Positions 12,640 to 25,595 of a DNA stretch of 64,000 nt are shown here, piece by piece. Both the position numbers and the translations under genes were made by a program. The notes beneath the pieces were generated by a model that had not been told where the DNA came from, made no database searches, and saw only the letters and a list, made by a program, of their open reading frames with translations. Where the stretch lies: assembly GCF_003668045.3 (NCBI RefSeq), contig NC_048604.1:61167862-61231861 (forward strand), read 5' to 3'. Origin of the DNA: Cricetulus griseus. Taxonomy: Eukaryota > Chordata > Mammalia > Rodentia > Cricetidae. The stretch's first letter is position 1. Each line of letters begins with the position of its first letter.

Positions 12640-14565
12640 AACTCAGTGGTCAATGCACATCCATGAAGGGTCATTGAGAACAAGATAAAGTAAAATGGTC
12701 AAATAACCTAGGTAAAATGAGCTCTAAAGAAAAAGAAAAAAAAATGTGAACCAAAAGAAAGGAAGAATTTTCCCAAATGAGGGCTCTGGAATATAATTCC
12801 TGTGGCTCACTCAGAGGCTCCCTCACCATTTAAATTAACCATGCCCTGTCCAACAAAGGAGAAATGAAACAATGTGTGGCTTCAATTAATTTTAACACAA
12901 TATTCTCTCTATGGTCATGGGCTTTTCTCTTCTTTCTCTCTTCCCCTAGTTTTCTCAGAGAACCTGGGAAACCTTGGATCAGGTTTGTTGGAAGGAATGG
13001 AAGCAGTCTCTTGGTGTGGATAAGTCTGGCTGGGGTAGATGACGCCTTCCAGCAGCTGTTTTTCTAACTGGGAAAAGCACTATACAAAGCTAACTAAGGT
13101 TTTAGTTGTTTAAGGCAACGTGGGTTATCTCAGATCCATATAGTATCAGTCCATACCATGCTTGACTGGGATAAAACGGCACTAAGAAACATATAGGCCC
13201 ATATCAGGAAAGCAAGTAATAGGTGTTTCTTTTTCTCTAGGTCACTAGTGATATAAGGAACAGCTAGGAACTCTCCAGAAGTCCCTCTGGAGAGGGAGAT
13301 AATGAATATAAGGAAGACATTCCAATATATCTTTTGTCTTACAGATAAGTGGTTATCAGTTAAGACTTCTTTCTGTATCATTGCCCATTGGTATCTCTTC
13401 TATTCCTGTGCCAAAAGAGAAATATTTTTATTTTTTCTAAATGCAGTCTTGGCCTGAATATAAACTGGAGAAAAAAAAAAGGTTGCCTCTATAGAAAAAT
13501 AACAGTGTTATATTGTTTACAACTAGATCTCTGTACAGGAAAGAAGGTATTTATTACTGTTTTTTTTTAGGTTGTATATCTCCATTTACAGATACACTGA
13601 AACTGACTGTGAGTGATGTTCACCCCAAGCCTAGCTAGGGAGCGTCCAAGTCTTGACATTTTTAAAGATATATATTTCTGATGGCTTGGTTCCTCCTCAG
13701 TGATAGATGATAACTGCCACTCATCTATGATAAAGACAGCAAAGAGTGACCCTTGAAAACAAGTGTTCTGTCTGGTACAGGAATTTAATATCCATTTATT
13801 TTTTCCTGTCTCTTGTTAATCTCTGTTACCAATGCACAACACAAAAGATGATAAGACTCCTCTGGACAAATCTGTATAGAATATAAGGAAGCTCAGTACT
13901 TTTTGTTTAGCGAGTTGCCCTTGAAGTCTACAATAAGTCTCTTACCCAATGTCAACCACTAGGTTCATGTATATGTGTGAATATATGTATATTCATATTT
14001 TATATACATGAATATATATATATATATATTCACAATAATCTTGCGTATACTATAATTTACCTTATGATATAATGGTGACTATAGTAAAAACAGCTACTGT
14101 GATGCTAATTATGGAGAGGCTCATAAGGACCCTATGTCTAAAGACTCTCAATAATAACTTCAGCATCATGTTTTTAACAAGGATTCATTGATAGAGTCCC
14201 ACTGAACAGTTTAAATATCAATTTAGTGATGTTTTCTTAGGTGGTTGCTGCTTCTTTGTGTCTGCAGCACACAATCATTTAAAACACAAGGCATATGTAT
14301 GGTCATGAGTCTACATACTATATAAATATTTTCTTGTGTTTTCTATAAGATTTACCTAGGAGCTTTGTATGTACAGAAGTAATATTTATTCATATAGTTG
14401 TTTTAGGGTGTAGTTTATATTTAGCTTTCTTTTATTAATGCAATGTGACATAGCACTGTCCTTGCCAAGCAACTACTATCTTCATAATGCCAATTCAGCC
14501 TGCTTAAAAAGGATGATTACAGCTGAGGTTTTTTGTTCTTGTTGAAAATAGATTCTTCTCTCATA
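12640..14565. other. Unrecognised non-coding DNA
   Basis: No repeat family assigned. Several pyrimidine-rich tracts followed by ag occur (for example near 12945 and 13237), but no open frame with flanking splice sites makes a credible exon. Confidence 0.45.
13985..14031. repeat. AT-rich repeat with (TA)n
   Basis: Alternating tatg/tata units ending in a run of ta dinucleotides. Partly self-complementary. Confidence 0.8.
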
Positions 14566-14569
14566 AAAT

Positions 14570-15900
14570 ACATGCCAAACGTTTCCCCTCCCTCCACTTC
14601 TCCAAGCTTCCTAACTTCCCCTCTCCTCCAAATACACTTAATTTAAGTATATATACACTCCAATACTACCCCTCTCCTTTCAGAAAGGAGGAGACTTCCT
14701 AGAGACAACAACCAAACATGACAAAACAAGATACAATAAGACAATGTAAATGCTCTCATATCTACACTGAACAAAGGCACCCAATATGAAAATACACCCA
14801 AGAAGACAAATTGTTTAGAGACACACCTGCTCCCATGAGGAGTACCACAAAAGTACAAAGATTACAGTCATAACATATACAAAGAGGCCTTGGTGAAGAT
14901 GTTTGTAGTCCCTATGCTTGCTGTCTCAGTCTCTGATAGCCCATATGAACCCCACTTCATTACTTCAGTAGGCCATGTTCTCTTGGTATCCTCCAACCCC
15001 TCTAACTCCTTCCATTTTTCTTCTTCCTCTTGCATAGTGTTCCCTGATTTTCTTGAGGAAAGACCTGATGGAGACCTCCAATTTAAACACTCTCTCTGCA
15101 TAATGTTTGGCTGTGTATCTGCACCCACTCCCATCTGCAGCTGGAAAACTTTATGATGACAACCAGGCAAGGCATTGATCTACGAATATAGAAGAATATC
15201 AATAGGAATCATTTCCTTGATTTTTTTTGAGCAGTTGTGTTTAGTAATGGAGGAAACAGGATGGACTGGCCCATCTTTTGTAGCCAGGCAAGTCTCACAG
15301 TGGTGGGCCAGGGTTGAATTTGATTGAGTTATTGACCAACAGAGTCCTATGGAGATCTCCAAACAACCCAGGTTGATCCAAGGACAGAGGGTCACTCTCT
15401 GAAAACTGACAGTGGGCTCCCATTGCTGAGGACAGCACCCACACAGTTCATTGAACATAGAGAGGTCAAGCTGGAGCTTGCATGGGGCCTTCTTCCTATA
15501 TTCTATTCTCTATAGTTTCAGAAGGTACTCTGCAGCCTACTGAAAGAGAAAACTGGACAGCAAACCAGTCACAAAACCTATCTTACAATAGGTCCTGACT
15601 GTAAGATGTGTTAAGGCAATGGTGGTGCAGAACTTGTGGAAGTGGCCAAGCAATATCTGGTTTTATTGAGGATAAAACTATGAGATGTTTTCTATGCCTG
15701 ACACTGCCTGGATAGCCAGGAACTTGTGATTGGGTAACCCAGAGACCTATGGTAGAACTACACACAGATGAGCTTTTACAGTGTTGGTGTTCCTTCATAG
15801 AAGGAGCGGTAAGTAGGGCCATTGGACCCGTATTCTGAATATCCAGCCTGTCTTGAAGCCAATTGTCTGAAATCACATAATACATGTCCTCGTGGTTTTC
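14570..15900 (-). mobile_element. L1 (Lx-type) 3' UTR, antisense
   Basis: The plus strand matches the antisense of the long rodent Lx-type L1 3' UTR. Blocks include 'gagacaacaaccaaacatga' at 14702, 'ccataacatatac'-type sequence near 14870, 'tcagtctctgatagccc' near 14926, 'gagcttgcatggggcc' near 15473 and 'ggtactctgcagcctac' near 15524. The several 60-100-residue open frames here are UTR shadows on both strands. Confidence 0.75.
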
Positions 15901-15908
15901 AGAGGAGC

Positions 15909-15951
<43 letters not shown>
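15909..15951. repeat. (TA)n microsatellite
   Basis: About twenty nearly pure ta units at the edge of the L1 3' UTR fragment. Confidence 0.97.
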
Positions 15952-15956
<5 letters not shown>

Positions 15957-16690
15957 GCTAAGCCTAAGGAGTAAGGAGGCTGGTGTTCATTATACATACT
16001 GGGTGGAGAGTATCTGCTTTTGGGTAACCTTTCACTCATACACAGAAAGTAAACCCCATAAGTTCATTGGTTCCCGAGGGTGGACACTGAGGGATTCATA
16101 TGGTTTATTTTATCACATGATGGGTGAATAATATAGAGAAAAAACATCCAGAAAGTAAGATATTCTGAGATGCAAATAGGATAATTAATGAAAGGAAATT
16201 TTTCAAAAGATTAAATGCTTAGAAAAGAGTATCACTTAAAGCAAAAATGTAAGGAGTCAGTTACTAATATTTGTGACAGAACTTAAGTACTGGCATTTTG
16301 CCAATGTCCAATGTTTTGGTCCAATCGTTGTCTCCTGGTCTTCAATGTGTTCCTACTAAATTCCCTTCCATTTTCTTAATTCAGACAGCCATCCAGAGTG
16401 TCTAATCACTGTTCTAGTATTCAACTAGTAAAATGGTTCTCATTTAAATCACACTCTTCTGAGAATGAAGTCACATTTGTTTCAAGAGTAAAGAGAAATA
16501 ACTTCTTGGCAACATACCCTTTATATCAGTTTCAAATCTGCTTCTTTTGTTCCTTATTGTAATCATTACTTTAATGGCCTTTGAGAGGATGATATTTATC
16601 CAAATGATAACATTACTAAATCTCTCTTATTACTGCCTGTTTTTCTGCCATGATTAATTTTAGAGCCTAAAGACTGATTTTATGTTAACT
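15952..16690. other. Mostly unrecognised DNA
   Basis: The first 200 bp ('ccccataagttcattggttc' near 16055) have the look of rodent repeat sequence and could continue the adjacent L1, but I cannot assign them. The rest shows nothing. Confidence 0.4.
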
Positions 16691-18165
16691 TTTTTCTTTT
16701 TGTTTTTTATTATATATAATTACTCATATTTATGTATCCATACCCCCATTCCCTCACCCTCCCATCCTCCAATGTTCCCCACCCAATCCACCCCAACCCA
16801 CCCACCGAGTCCTCCCCAGGGATAGTGAGGCCCTCTACCAAGGACCTTCAAAGTCTGTCATATTGTTTGGGGGAGGGTCTAGGCCCTCCTTGCTGTATCT
16901 GGGCTGCAAAAGTATCCCACCATAGGGAATAGACTCCCAAAGTCCATTTGTGCTCTAGGGATAAAGACTGGCTGCACTGTTAGAGGACCCATAGACTGTC
17001 TTGGATTCCTAGGTGATACTCACATTCAGAATGTTTGGTTTGGTCCAATGCTGTTTCCCCAGCTTTATGACTAGGGTCTCCATTCTATCAGTAGGTCAGG
17101 TCCACTGTCTCTGCAGGTCTCTCCATCCCCATATTGGCTCCTTTGCTCAACCCTCTTCCCTCTCCTCAACTGAATTCCAGTAGTATGATTCAGTGCTTAG
17201 CTATGGGTGTCTGTTTCAGCTCCAAACAGCAACTGGATGAAGACTTACCTTCCTCTTCCTGCCCCTGGGCTCCAATTTGGTCAGAGATTCTTGTCCCCAT
17301 CCCCTTTTTTTAGGGAATATGCGATCTTCTCTTGGGGACCTCCTTGTTTCCCAGCTCCTCTGGCAGTGTGGATTGTAGACTAGTGAGTGATCTTTTGCTC
17401 TATGTCTAAAAAAATAAAAAATGAGTGAGTACATACCATGTTTATCTTTTTGATACTGGGTTACCTCACTCAGGATGGTTTCTGCTAGTTCCATCCATTT
17501 GCCTGTGAATTTTAAGATTTCATTGTTTTTTTTTCTGCTAAGTAGTACTCAATTGTGTAAATATACTGCATTTTCTCTATCCATTCTTCAGCTGAGATGC
17601 ATCTAGGCTGCTTCCAGGTTCTGGATATTAAATAATGCTGCTATGAACATAGTTGAACATATTTCCTTATTGTATGAGTGTGCATTCTTTGGGTATATGC
17701 CCAAGAGAAGAATTGCTGGATCTTAAGGTAGACTTATTCCCATTTTCCTGAGAAACCACCATACTGATTTCCAAAATGGTTTTGCAAATTTGCACTCCCA
17801 CCAGCAATGGAGGAATTTTCCTCTTTCTCCACATCCTTTCCAGCATAGACTGTCATTCGTGTTTTTGATTGTAGCCATTCTTATAGGAGTAAGATGATAT
17901 CTCAGAGTGGATTTGAGATGCATTTCCCTGATGACTAAGGATGCTGACAACTTTCTCAAGTGTCTTTCAGTGATTTTAGACTCCTCTGTGGAGAATTCTC
18001 TATTTATTTCTGAACTGCACTTTTTAATTGCATTGTTTGGTGTTTTGGTGGATAGCTTCTTGAGTTCCTTGTATATTTTGGTGTTCAGCCTCTGTCAGAT
18101 GTGGGGTTAGTGAATAACTTTTCCCATTCTTGTGACTGTAAATGATGTTTTCTTAATGACAGAGG
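16691..18165 (-). mobile_element. 5'-truncated L1 with ORF2 tail and 3' UTR
   Basis: The 3' end lies at the left (T-rich run near 16691), followed by the C-rich UTR stretch, 'tttgggggagggtctaggcc' and then, from about 17450, the antisense ORF2 tail ('gttacctcactcaggatgg', 'ccaccagcaatggagg'). This is one of the longer L1 pieces here. The 5' edge near 18165 is estimated. Confidence 0.93.
17723..17959 (-). pseudogene. L1 ORF2 C-terminal remnant
   Basis: An open stretch of 78 residues within the L1 above. It carries the diagnostic ORF2 C-terminal signature: RYHLTPIRMATIKN, then CWKGCGERG, then HCWWEC, so the cysteine/histidine cluster of the ORF2 C-terminal domain is intact. The upstream reverse transcriptase and endonuclease are missing, so it cannot encode a working protein. 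Confidence 0.95.
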
Positions 18166-19102
18166 GTGAGTAATAATCATTTAACTAGATAGAATACAAG
18201 CAAATAAATGAAACTCTAATAGGCAATGATGATATTGTACACTCATGTACCAGAAACATGGGTTATTTCTAACATTCTGATCTACTTCTTGGTCCATGAC
18301 TTCTCTTGTCAAGGTAATACCATGATTCAACATGGTGTGGTTCTCATGTGGATCCTCCATTAAGACCATTAAGACACCTTAAAATTTGTGAAAATGACTA
18401 AACCCTGATTAGGCAGGTTACTGTAAAAGTTTACAGAATATAGATCTGGCAGGTAGGTAAACAGTGCTGATACATTTACTAGCTGCTCCTAAATAGGAAA
18501 CCATCAAACTAATTCAGCCAGTAAGCAAAGAACATATCCTTTTAAAGAAATGAAATGTTGTACTTTACCTGATCTATATGGATAGTCCCTGTCTCACACA
18601 GTCTTTGTACGTTCCAAGGATAGTACTTAGATAGTCAGGTTTGGTGCCAAGAACCTTAATCATCTGAATTATTCCACAGAGCCCAGCCCATATTTCCACC
18701 ACTTCTCATTTTTAACAAATGAGTACTAATTTATTTTCTATACTAACCTCTGTTGTCACAGATAAGAACAAATACTTGAACTTGTCTTCTCAGGTGCAAA
18801 CTTTTTATTTACCAAGTGGTAGTTCTATAAGGTAGGAAATGTTTCTAAAGTTTTCTGATTCTCTGCTTTCACATTTATATGTTAGGGTTAATTTCAGCAA
18901 AACAGTGCAGAAGGCTTTACAGATAATTATTTGAATTAATTATGAATAACATGTACATTAATATTTGCATATTTTCCATGATTTGATAATGTTATCAAAT
19001 CTATATCATCACTTAGCCTGCACTATGGTTTGAAAGCTTTTATTTCTTTTGGATTCATCAATTCATTCATATTCTGTCTCATCTGTCTTTAACTATAGTC
19101 AC
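18166..19102. other. Unrecognised non-coding DNA
   Basis: No repeat family, exon or RNA gene recognised. Confidence 0.5.
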
Positions 19103-19511
19103 TGTGCAAGCTGGTTTAATGTCAACTTGATACAAGCTAGAGTTATTTGCAATGAGGGAACACTGATTGATAAAATGTTTCCAATAAGATTGGATGTAGG
19201 CATTTTCTTAATTAGTGATTGATGGGGGAGAGCCCAGCCCACTATGAGTGATGTTACCCCTAGGAAGGTGGATGCTATGTTCTATAACAAAGCAGGTTGA
19301 ACATGCCACAAAGAGCAGGCCAGTAAACAGTACTTCTCCAAGGCCTGTGTATCAGCTCCAAATTAGAGGGCCCTGCCATGTTTGAGTTCCTATCCTGACT
19401 TTCTTCAATGATGCACAGTGGTGTGGAAACAAGAGCCAAGTAAACCCTTTTCTTCCTACATTTCTTTGTTCATGGCATTTCATCATAACAACAGTAACTC
19501 TGAATAAGACA
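19103..19511 (+). mobile_element. MaLR-like solo LTR
   Basis: Plus-strand copy of the rodent repeat with 'aatgtcaacttgatacaagc' near 19118, 'cttaattagtgattgatggg', 'ccaagtaaacccttt' and a MaLR-like end 'catggcatttcatcataaca...ataagaca'. A minus-strand relative lies at 28608-29006. The flanking pentamers gtcac and gatac match only in part. Confidence 0.75.
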
Positions 19512-20503
19512 GATACTATGCATTATTGTTACCCAAAACATTCCCCTGGTAGGAGAGAAGCAATTCTTGCATGTTGTGCTCTGACATGTGCAATATCAAT
19601 CACCAAATGAATGAATAAATCAGTTTACAAAAATTAAAAAGAAATTTATGGCCCTGGCAGAGGGAAGGAGGATAAAATATCGTGTGGCAATCACAATCAG
19701 TGGAGTGAAAATTTTAAAATAGCGTGTGATTATTATACCATTTTTGAAATAAAAATGCTATACTCATCACATGCAATATTAATTTTCAAGTTTGATGGCA
19801 AAAGGAATGGGACTGTTTATTCCAAAAAAGTAAAGATGCTACTCTCTTTCTCATCAACATATCTATTTACCCATTCAGGGATGAGATAATCAAATAGTCT
19901 GAGCAAGGAGAAATGCATCTCTATGAAGAGAATGCAGTGTCATGAAACTACATGAGATGTTATGAAAACTCTATGTGTTCCCAGTGTCAACAAATGATGG
20001 CTAAAACTATTTGTGATCAGTTATCACAGAAGTAAAATAACTACTTTCCATGTTGAACAGGTAAAGTATAACATGGAATGCCTAACAATGACATGCCCTT
20101 TGGTCACTTGCTGAATTAGTATTTGTGGTTTCTTGTTGGCAGCAGTGGTGGGGGCATGTCAGTACAAGAATCAGAAATGTCTGCTTGCCCTATAAATTTA
20201 TATTCTGTAGATATTTGTATTTCCCTGCCGGGTGTTGGACTTAGTCTTTTACAATGAATATTTTGCTGACAAATACAATACTCACTATAGAAGTATACCA
20301 GGACTATTAAAATAAAAGAATCAGGTATTATTTAAGTATAAAACTTGATGAGCAGTAACTCCTAGAGATTATTATCTTCAGTACTTACAGTTTTACTGAG
20401 CATTATAGTATATTTGCTTTCTCTATACTCTGAAATTTCACTGGTTTATACTTAGCAAAATACTAATTCCTTATATTATATACACCACTAAATATGGAGC
20501 TTT
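19512..20503. other. Unrecognised non-coding DNA
   Basis: Nothing recognised on either strand. Confidence 0.5.
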
Positions 20504-20519
20504 AAAAATACTTTATCTT

Positions 20520-21524
20520 AATAAAAACATAGTATGCACTCACTCATATATGGATTTTAAACATAGAACAAAAGATTACCAGCCTACAATCCACACCACT
20601 AGAGAAGGTAGGCAACAATGAGGACTCTAAGAAAGACATACATGGTCCCCCAAAGAAGGGGAAAGAGACAAGATCTCCAGAGCAATTTGGGAGGATGGGG
20701 GTAGGGGAGAGGGAGCTAGGAAATTCAGAAAGGGAGAAGGAGTGAGGAGGACATAAAGGAACAGGAAGTTTGTGTAGGGGGAAGAATAGAGGAGAGAAAA
20801 TAAGAGATACCATAATAGAGGGAGCCAGTATAGGTTTAAAGAGAAATCAGGCACTAGGGAAATGTCCAGAGATCTACAAGGATGACACCAACTAACAATC
20901 TAAGCAACAGTGGAGAGGCTACCTTGAATGCCCTCCCCTGATAATGAGATTGATGACTAACTTATATGCCATACTAGAGCCTTCATCCAGCAGCTGATGG
21001 ATGTAGAAGCAGATACCCACAGCTAAACTCTGAACTGAACTGGAATCCAGTTTTAGAGAGGGAGGAGTGATGAGCAAAGGGGTCAAGACCAGGCTGGTGA
21101 AACTCACAGAAACAGCTAACCTAAACAAAGTAGAGCTCTTGGTTCCCAGAATGATATCTGAGAAACCAACATGGGACTGATCCAGACCCCATGAATGTGG
21201 GTGTCAGTAAGGAGGCCTCGGAAATCTATGGGTCCTCTTGTAGTAGATCAGTACTTATCCCCAGCACAGGAATGGACTTTGGGAGCCAATTTCACACAGA
21301 GGGACACTCCCTCAGCCTAGATACATTGGGGAGGACCTAGGCCCTTTACCAAAGGATATGACAGACTCTGAAGTTCCTCCATGGAAGGCATCACCCTCCC
21401 TGGGGAGCAGAAAGGGAATGGGATAGGTAGGGTGTTAGTGGGGGACAGGGGAGGAGGGGAGGGAGAGGGAACTGGGATTGATATGTAAAATAATCTTGTT
21501 TCTAATTTAAATTAAAAATGGAGG
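20520..21524 (+). mobile_element. 5'-truncated L1 3' UTR
   Basis: It starts near 'gtatgcactcactcatata', runs through a purine-rich tract, 'ggaggacctaggccc' and 'catggaaggcatcaccctcc', and ends 'gggattgatatgtaaaa' plus an A-rich tail. Probable TSD: aaaaatactttatctt (20504-20519) against aaaatacattatcctt (21525-21540). No ORF2 remains. Confidence 0.92.
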
Positions 21525-21570
21525 AAAATACATTATCCTTTTTATTTTATTAAAAATATATTATATTTAT

Positions 21571-23026
21571 TTATTCATTTTCATCCATCAGAATGTCTAA
21601 AATAAAACACACCAGTGACAATTTATGCTGGAGATGATGTGGAGAAAGGGAAACAATTCTCCATTGCTGGTGGGAGTGCAACCTTGTACAGCCACTTTGG
21701 AAATCAGTATGGCAGTTTCCCCAGAAAATGGAATCCGGTCTACCTCAAGATCCAGCAATTCCATTCTTAGGCATATACCCAAAGGATGCACATTCATACA
21801 ACAAGGACATCTGTTTAACTATGTTCATAGACAAATTATAGTAATAGCCTGAATCTGGAAACAACCTGGATGCCCCTCAACCAAAAAATGGATACAGAAA
21901 ATGTGGTATATGTGATGCTACTCAGCAGGAAAAAAAAACAAAGAGTGGAATCTTGAAATTTTCAGGGAAATGGATGGAACTAGAAGAACCCATCCTGAGT
22001 GAGGTAACACAGTCACAGCAAGACAAACATGGTATATACTCACTCATATGGATATTAGACATAGAACAAAGGATTACCCGCTTACTATACAGATCTTCAG
22101 AGAAGCTAGGAAACAAGGAGGACCATTAAAAACAGGAACATGCAAGATCCCCCACCCAGTGAAGGGGAAAGGGACAAGAGCCCTTGAATGAATTGGGATC
22201 ATGGGGGACTGGGGAGGGAGGTAGAACAAAGAAGAGGGTTGAAGAAGGGGGAGGAGAACATGAGGGATCAGGAAGATTGAGTGGGGAGATGAATAGAGGA
22301 GAGCAAGAAAAGAGACAAGTTAATAGAGGGAGCCACTATAGGTTTAAAGAGAAATCTGCCCTAGGGAATTGTACAAAGATTCAGAAGGATGATCTTATTT
22401 AGGAACTTAAGCAATAGTGGAGAGACTACCTGAATTGCCCTTCCCCTATAATGAGAATGATGAGTATCTTAAAAGCCACCCTAGAGTCTTCATCCAGTAG
22501 CTGATGGAAGCAGAAGCAGACACCCACAGCTAAACACTCAGCTGAAATCCTGGAATCCAGCTGCAGAGAGGGAGGAGTGATGAGCAAAGGTGTCAAGACC
22601 ATGCTGTGGAAACTCACAGAAACAGTTGTCCTGAGCAAGTGAGAGCTCATGGACCCCAGTCTGACAGCTGGAGAACCAACATAGGACCAAATCAGGCCCT
22701 CTGAATGTGCGTGTCAGGTAGGAGCACTGGGCAGTCTATGGGGCCTATGGCAGTGAAACTAGGATGTATCCCTAGTGCAAGAAAGGACTTTGAGAGCCCA
22801 TTTCCCATGGAAGGATACTCTTTTAGCCTAGATACACAGAGGAGGGCCTAGGCCATGCCCCAAATGACCTGAAATATCTTGATGATCCCTCATGTAAGGC
22901 CTCACCCTCCCTGGGGTGTGGATGGGTAATGGGATGAGAGGGTCAGTGGGGGGCATGGGAGGATGGGAGGGAGAGGGAACTGGGATTGATATGTAAAGTA
23001 AGATTGTTTCTAATTTAAATAAAATT
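21571..23026 (+). mobile_element. 5'-truncated L1 with end of ORF2 and 3' UTR
   Basis: It begins in the ORF2 tail ('atgctggagatgatgtggag', 'cattgctggtgggagtgcaa'), passes 'tgagtgaggtaacacag', then the purine-rich UTR and the 'gggattgatatgtaaagtaa' end. A/T-rich flanks give a likely TSD of about 18 bp around ttatatttat (21552-21570 and near 23030-23050). It sits about 45 bp downstream of another L1 in the same orientation. The coding frame is broken. Confidence 0.9.
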
Positions 23027-23039
23027 TATAAAAATAACA

Positions 23040-23385
23040 TTATATTTAATCTGTCATATTCCCATTTAGATTTTAACATATGGTCAATACAAATACATTT
23101 TATAAGCTTTAGTGAAAAATTTACTCTTGGTTGATGAATATTAATTATGTATGTTTATTGAATAGAATGATGTTTTGACATATGTATCAATCCTGGAATG
23201 CTACCAGGAAAAACAACATGTTTATTATCACATTTTCTTACATTTTCATAAAGATTATTTAAACTTTATACCACTTGTACCACTAAAATTTGAAGCACAC
23301 TATTACTAACAATGTTTTTAGTGTACTAATATATATATATATATATTGAATATACATATATATTGAATATACATATATTGAATAT
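23040..23385. repeat. AT-rich DNA with (AT)n and gaatatacatatat units
   Basis: At 23330-23385 there are at runs and repeats of a ttgaatatacatata unit. The rest of the stretch is unassigned. Confidence 0.6.
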
Positions 23386-23389
23386 TATG

Positions 23390-24015
23390 AATAATGCTTT
23401 AATAAGTATAACAATGACGATATCTGTTTAATAGGGTGATTCAATTTTCTCTAGGTATATATGCAAAAGTAAAATTTACAAGATCATGTAGGAAATTTTC
23501 ATTTTATCTTTATGAAGAATTTCTCTTATTCATAATATATCTTAATTTGCATTTCCATTATCAGTGTGTGCATAAGGGTTGTACTTTTCTAAACAACCTC
23601 ACCGGAATCTGTTATCAATTATTCCTTTTTAAACAGTAATATTTTATTATTATTGTGTGCATCTGTATATATTTGTAAACATAGGCTGTGCAAATGTGAA
23701 TGCACATACACTTATACCATGGGATGTATATGGAAATCAGAGGCCAGCTTTCAGAAGATGGTTCTCTCCTGCTGTGGGGTCCTATGATGGAACTCAGGTT
23801 TTCAAGCTTGGGCAGTAAACACTTTTCCATGCTGAACCATCTTGCCGTTGCTATTTGTCTTTTGGACAACTGTTGCTAGGAACATTAGCTAATACTTGAT
23901 TTTGATTTTGATTGGCTGTCCTCTGATGCTTAATAAGTTTGAAAATTTTGCCATAATTCATTTGTCCATTTCTGTGTCTTCTTTTGGATTAATTTATTCC
24001 AGTACTTTATTGAAT
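23390..24015 (-). pseudogene. Old L1 ORF2 tail, antisense, split by B3
   Basis: Degenerate antisense ORF2-tail blocks: 'taatttgcatttccattatc' near 23543 and, beyond the B3, 'ttcatttgtccatttctgtg' near 23957. No reading frame survives. Confidence 0.5.
23650..23868 (-). mobile_element. B3-type SINE
   Basis: Antisense B3/B2-related blocks: 'gaaatcagaggccagctttc', 'ggttctctcctgctgtgggg', 'gatggaactcaggttttcaa', 'gctgaaccatcttgccg'. The right end corresponds to the tRNA-derived head and the left to the tail. Moderately diverged. Confidence 0.85.
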
Positions 24016-24217
24016 TTTTAAAACTGAAGTTCCTTTTAAAATTGATATACAAAACATAAAGGTATAGTAATGAGATACTATGTATTGCCTCAGCACATGG
24101 GATGTTGTATAAGCTGGTTAAACTAATCTGTCTTTTCAAATGTCCATCAGTTTGTCATAGTAATGTTATTTGAAATCGTTTCTTGTTTCGTTATGATACA
24201 CACAGTATGCCAACTGC

Positions 24218-24575
24218 CTCAGCTTATTTTCCTAATGTTGTGATAAAATACTCTGACAAAAGCCAATCAAGAAAGGGTTTATTCTGACTCACAGATAAGG
24301 ATACAATCCATCATAGCAGGGAAGTGGCTGTAGCAGAAGCTTGAGAAAATTATTTGCATTGTCTCCACAGTCAAAAAGCAAAGAGCGGTGAACTTGCCTT
24401 CACTTTACAGTTTGCTTTTTATGAAATTAAGAATTCTAGCATAAGTAATAGTTTCTACCCACAATTGATGGGTCTTCCCAAAGTAATTACCCTAATCAAC
24501 AAAATCCTTCACAGCAATACCCAAAGATCCATGTGTTAGATGATTCTAGATTTAACCAAATTCACAACAGCGTTT
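24218..24575 (-). mobile_element. MaLR-like LTR fragment
   Basis: Plus strand 'gttgtgataaaatactctga', 'agaaagggtttattctgact', 'cttgagaaaattatttgcat' and 'gatgattctagatttaacca' match the antisense of a common rodent LTR-like repeat. Edges approximate, no TSD found. Confidence 0.6.
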
Positions 24576-24982
24576 TACGATCTCATTAGCTCTACTGTCT
24601 CTATACACCATGATTTATAATGGCACACTAGCTGATTTATAATGGAACACTAGAACCTCTTGTTCCATATAATTCGAATATACTATCCACTGACCAAATG
24701 TTCTTTATTTCTACCTTATATTTATTATCTCTACACTCAGGAAAACAATTTTATTCTCATCTATTATGAAGTCAATATTTGTATAAGAGTCTATATTAGT
24801 TAGATCTTGTGGGACTTATTTTTATATCCTGGATTATTTCTCTTAATATAATTATTGTCATCTTATTAATGTTGCAAATGCTAACGTTCCATTCATTTTT
24901 CTATGGTTTTATAACATTCTCTTACAAATACACACCATATTTTAAATTTTATATAATTTCTTTTTGGCAATTTCATACATGT

Positions 24983-25318
24983 TGTGATGGTTTGAGTGAA
25001 AACAGCCCCCTTGGGCTCACAGAGAGTGGAACTGTTAAAGTCATGGCCTTGTTGGAATAGGTGTGGGTTTGTTGAAAGAAATATGTCACTAGGGGTGGAT
25101 TTTTGTATTTGAGAAGCCCAATACATGGCCAGAAGCACTCACTCTGCCTGCTGTTTGTGGATCCAGATATAGAACTCTCAACTCGTTTTCCAGCACCATG
25201 TCTGGTTGCACAGTTCCATGTTTCCTACTATGATGATAATGGACAAAACTGCTGAATTTGTAAGCCAGCCCCAACAAAATGTAGTCTCTTCACAGCAATA
25301 GAAACCCTAACTAAGACA
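24983..25318 (+). mobile_element. MaLR-type solo LTR
   Basis: It starts tgtgatggtttgagtg, carries 'catggccttgttggaatagg' and 'gtaagccagccccaacaaaa', and ends gaaaccctaactaagaca. The 5-bp flanks catgt (24978-24982) and cgtgt (25319-25323) differ at one base, fitting a TSD. Confidence 0.92.
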
Positions 25319-25329
25319 CGTGTGCATAA

Positions 25330-25595
25330 TGTATTTTGACTTACTGATTCCCATTACTTTCTCTTGTCTCCCTTCCTGGACTCGTCTTGGTTCACACTAT
25401 CTACATTCATGTCTTTTTATTTAATCACTGATTTTCATTAGGTTTGCTTACATGAACATGTGTGGAAGTCATTTAAAGGAGCATGGACTACTTTCTAGTG
25501 ACTACAACACTGAAGAAATTACTTTCCCTTCCTCCATCAACTGTGAAATTGCAATACCTTCCTTGGGAGATGTAGGGTCTCATGAACTCCTCCCC
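25330..25595 (-). mobile_element. L1 (Lx-type) 3' UTR fragment
   Basis: Antisense UTR blocks 'taggtttgcttacatgaaca', 'aggagcatggactact' and 'ggtctcatgaactcctcccc' are recognisable. It is wedged between the MaLR LTR and the resumed old L1. Confidence 0.55.

Noticed and set aside
12900..13620. Possible exons flanked by pyrimidine-tract/ag sites
   Set aside because: Acceptor-like tracts occur but no following open frame is long, bounded by a donor, or recognisable.
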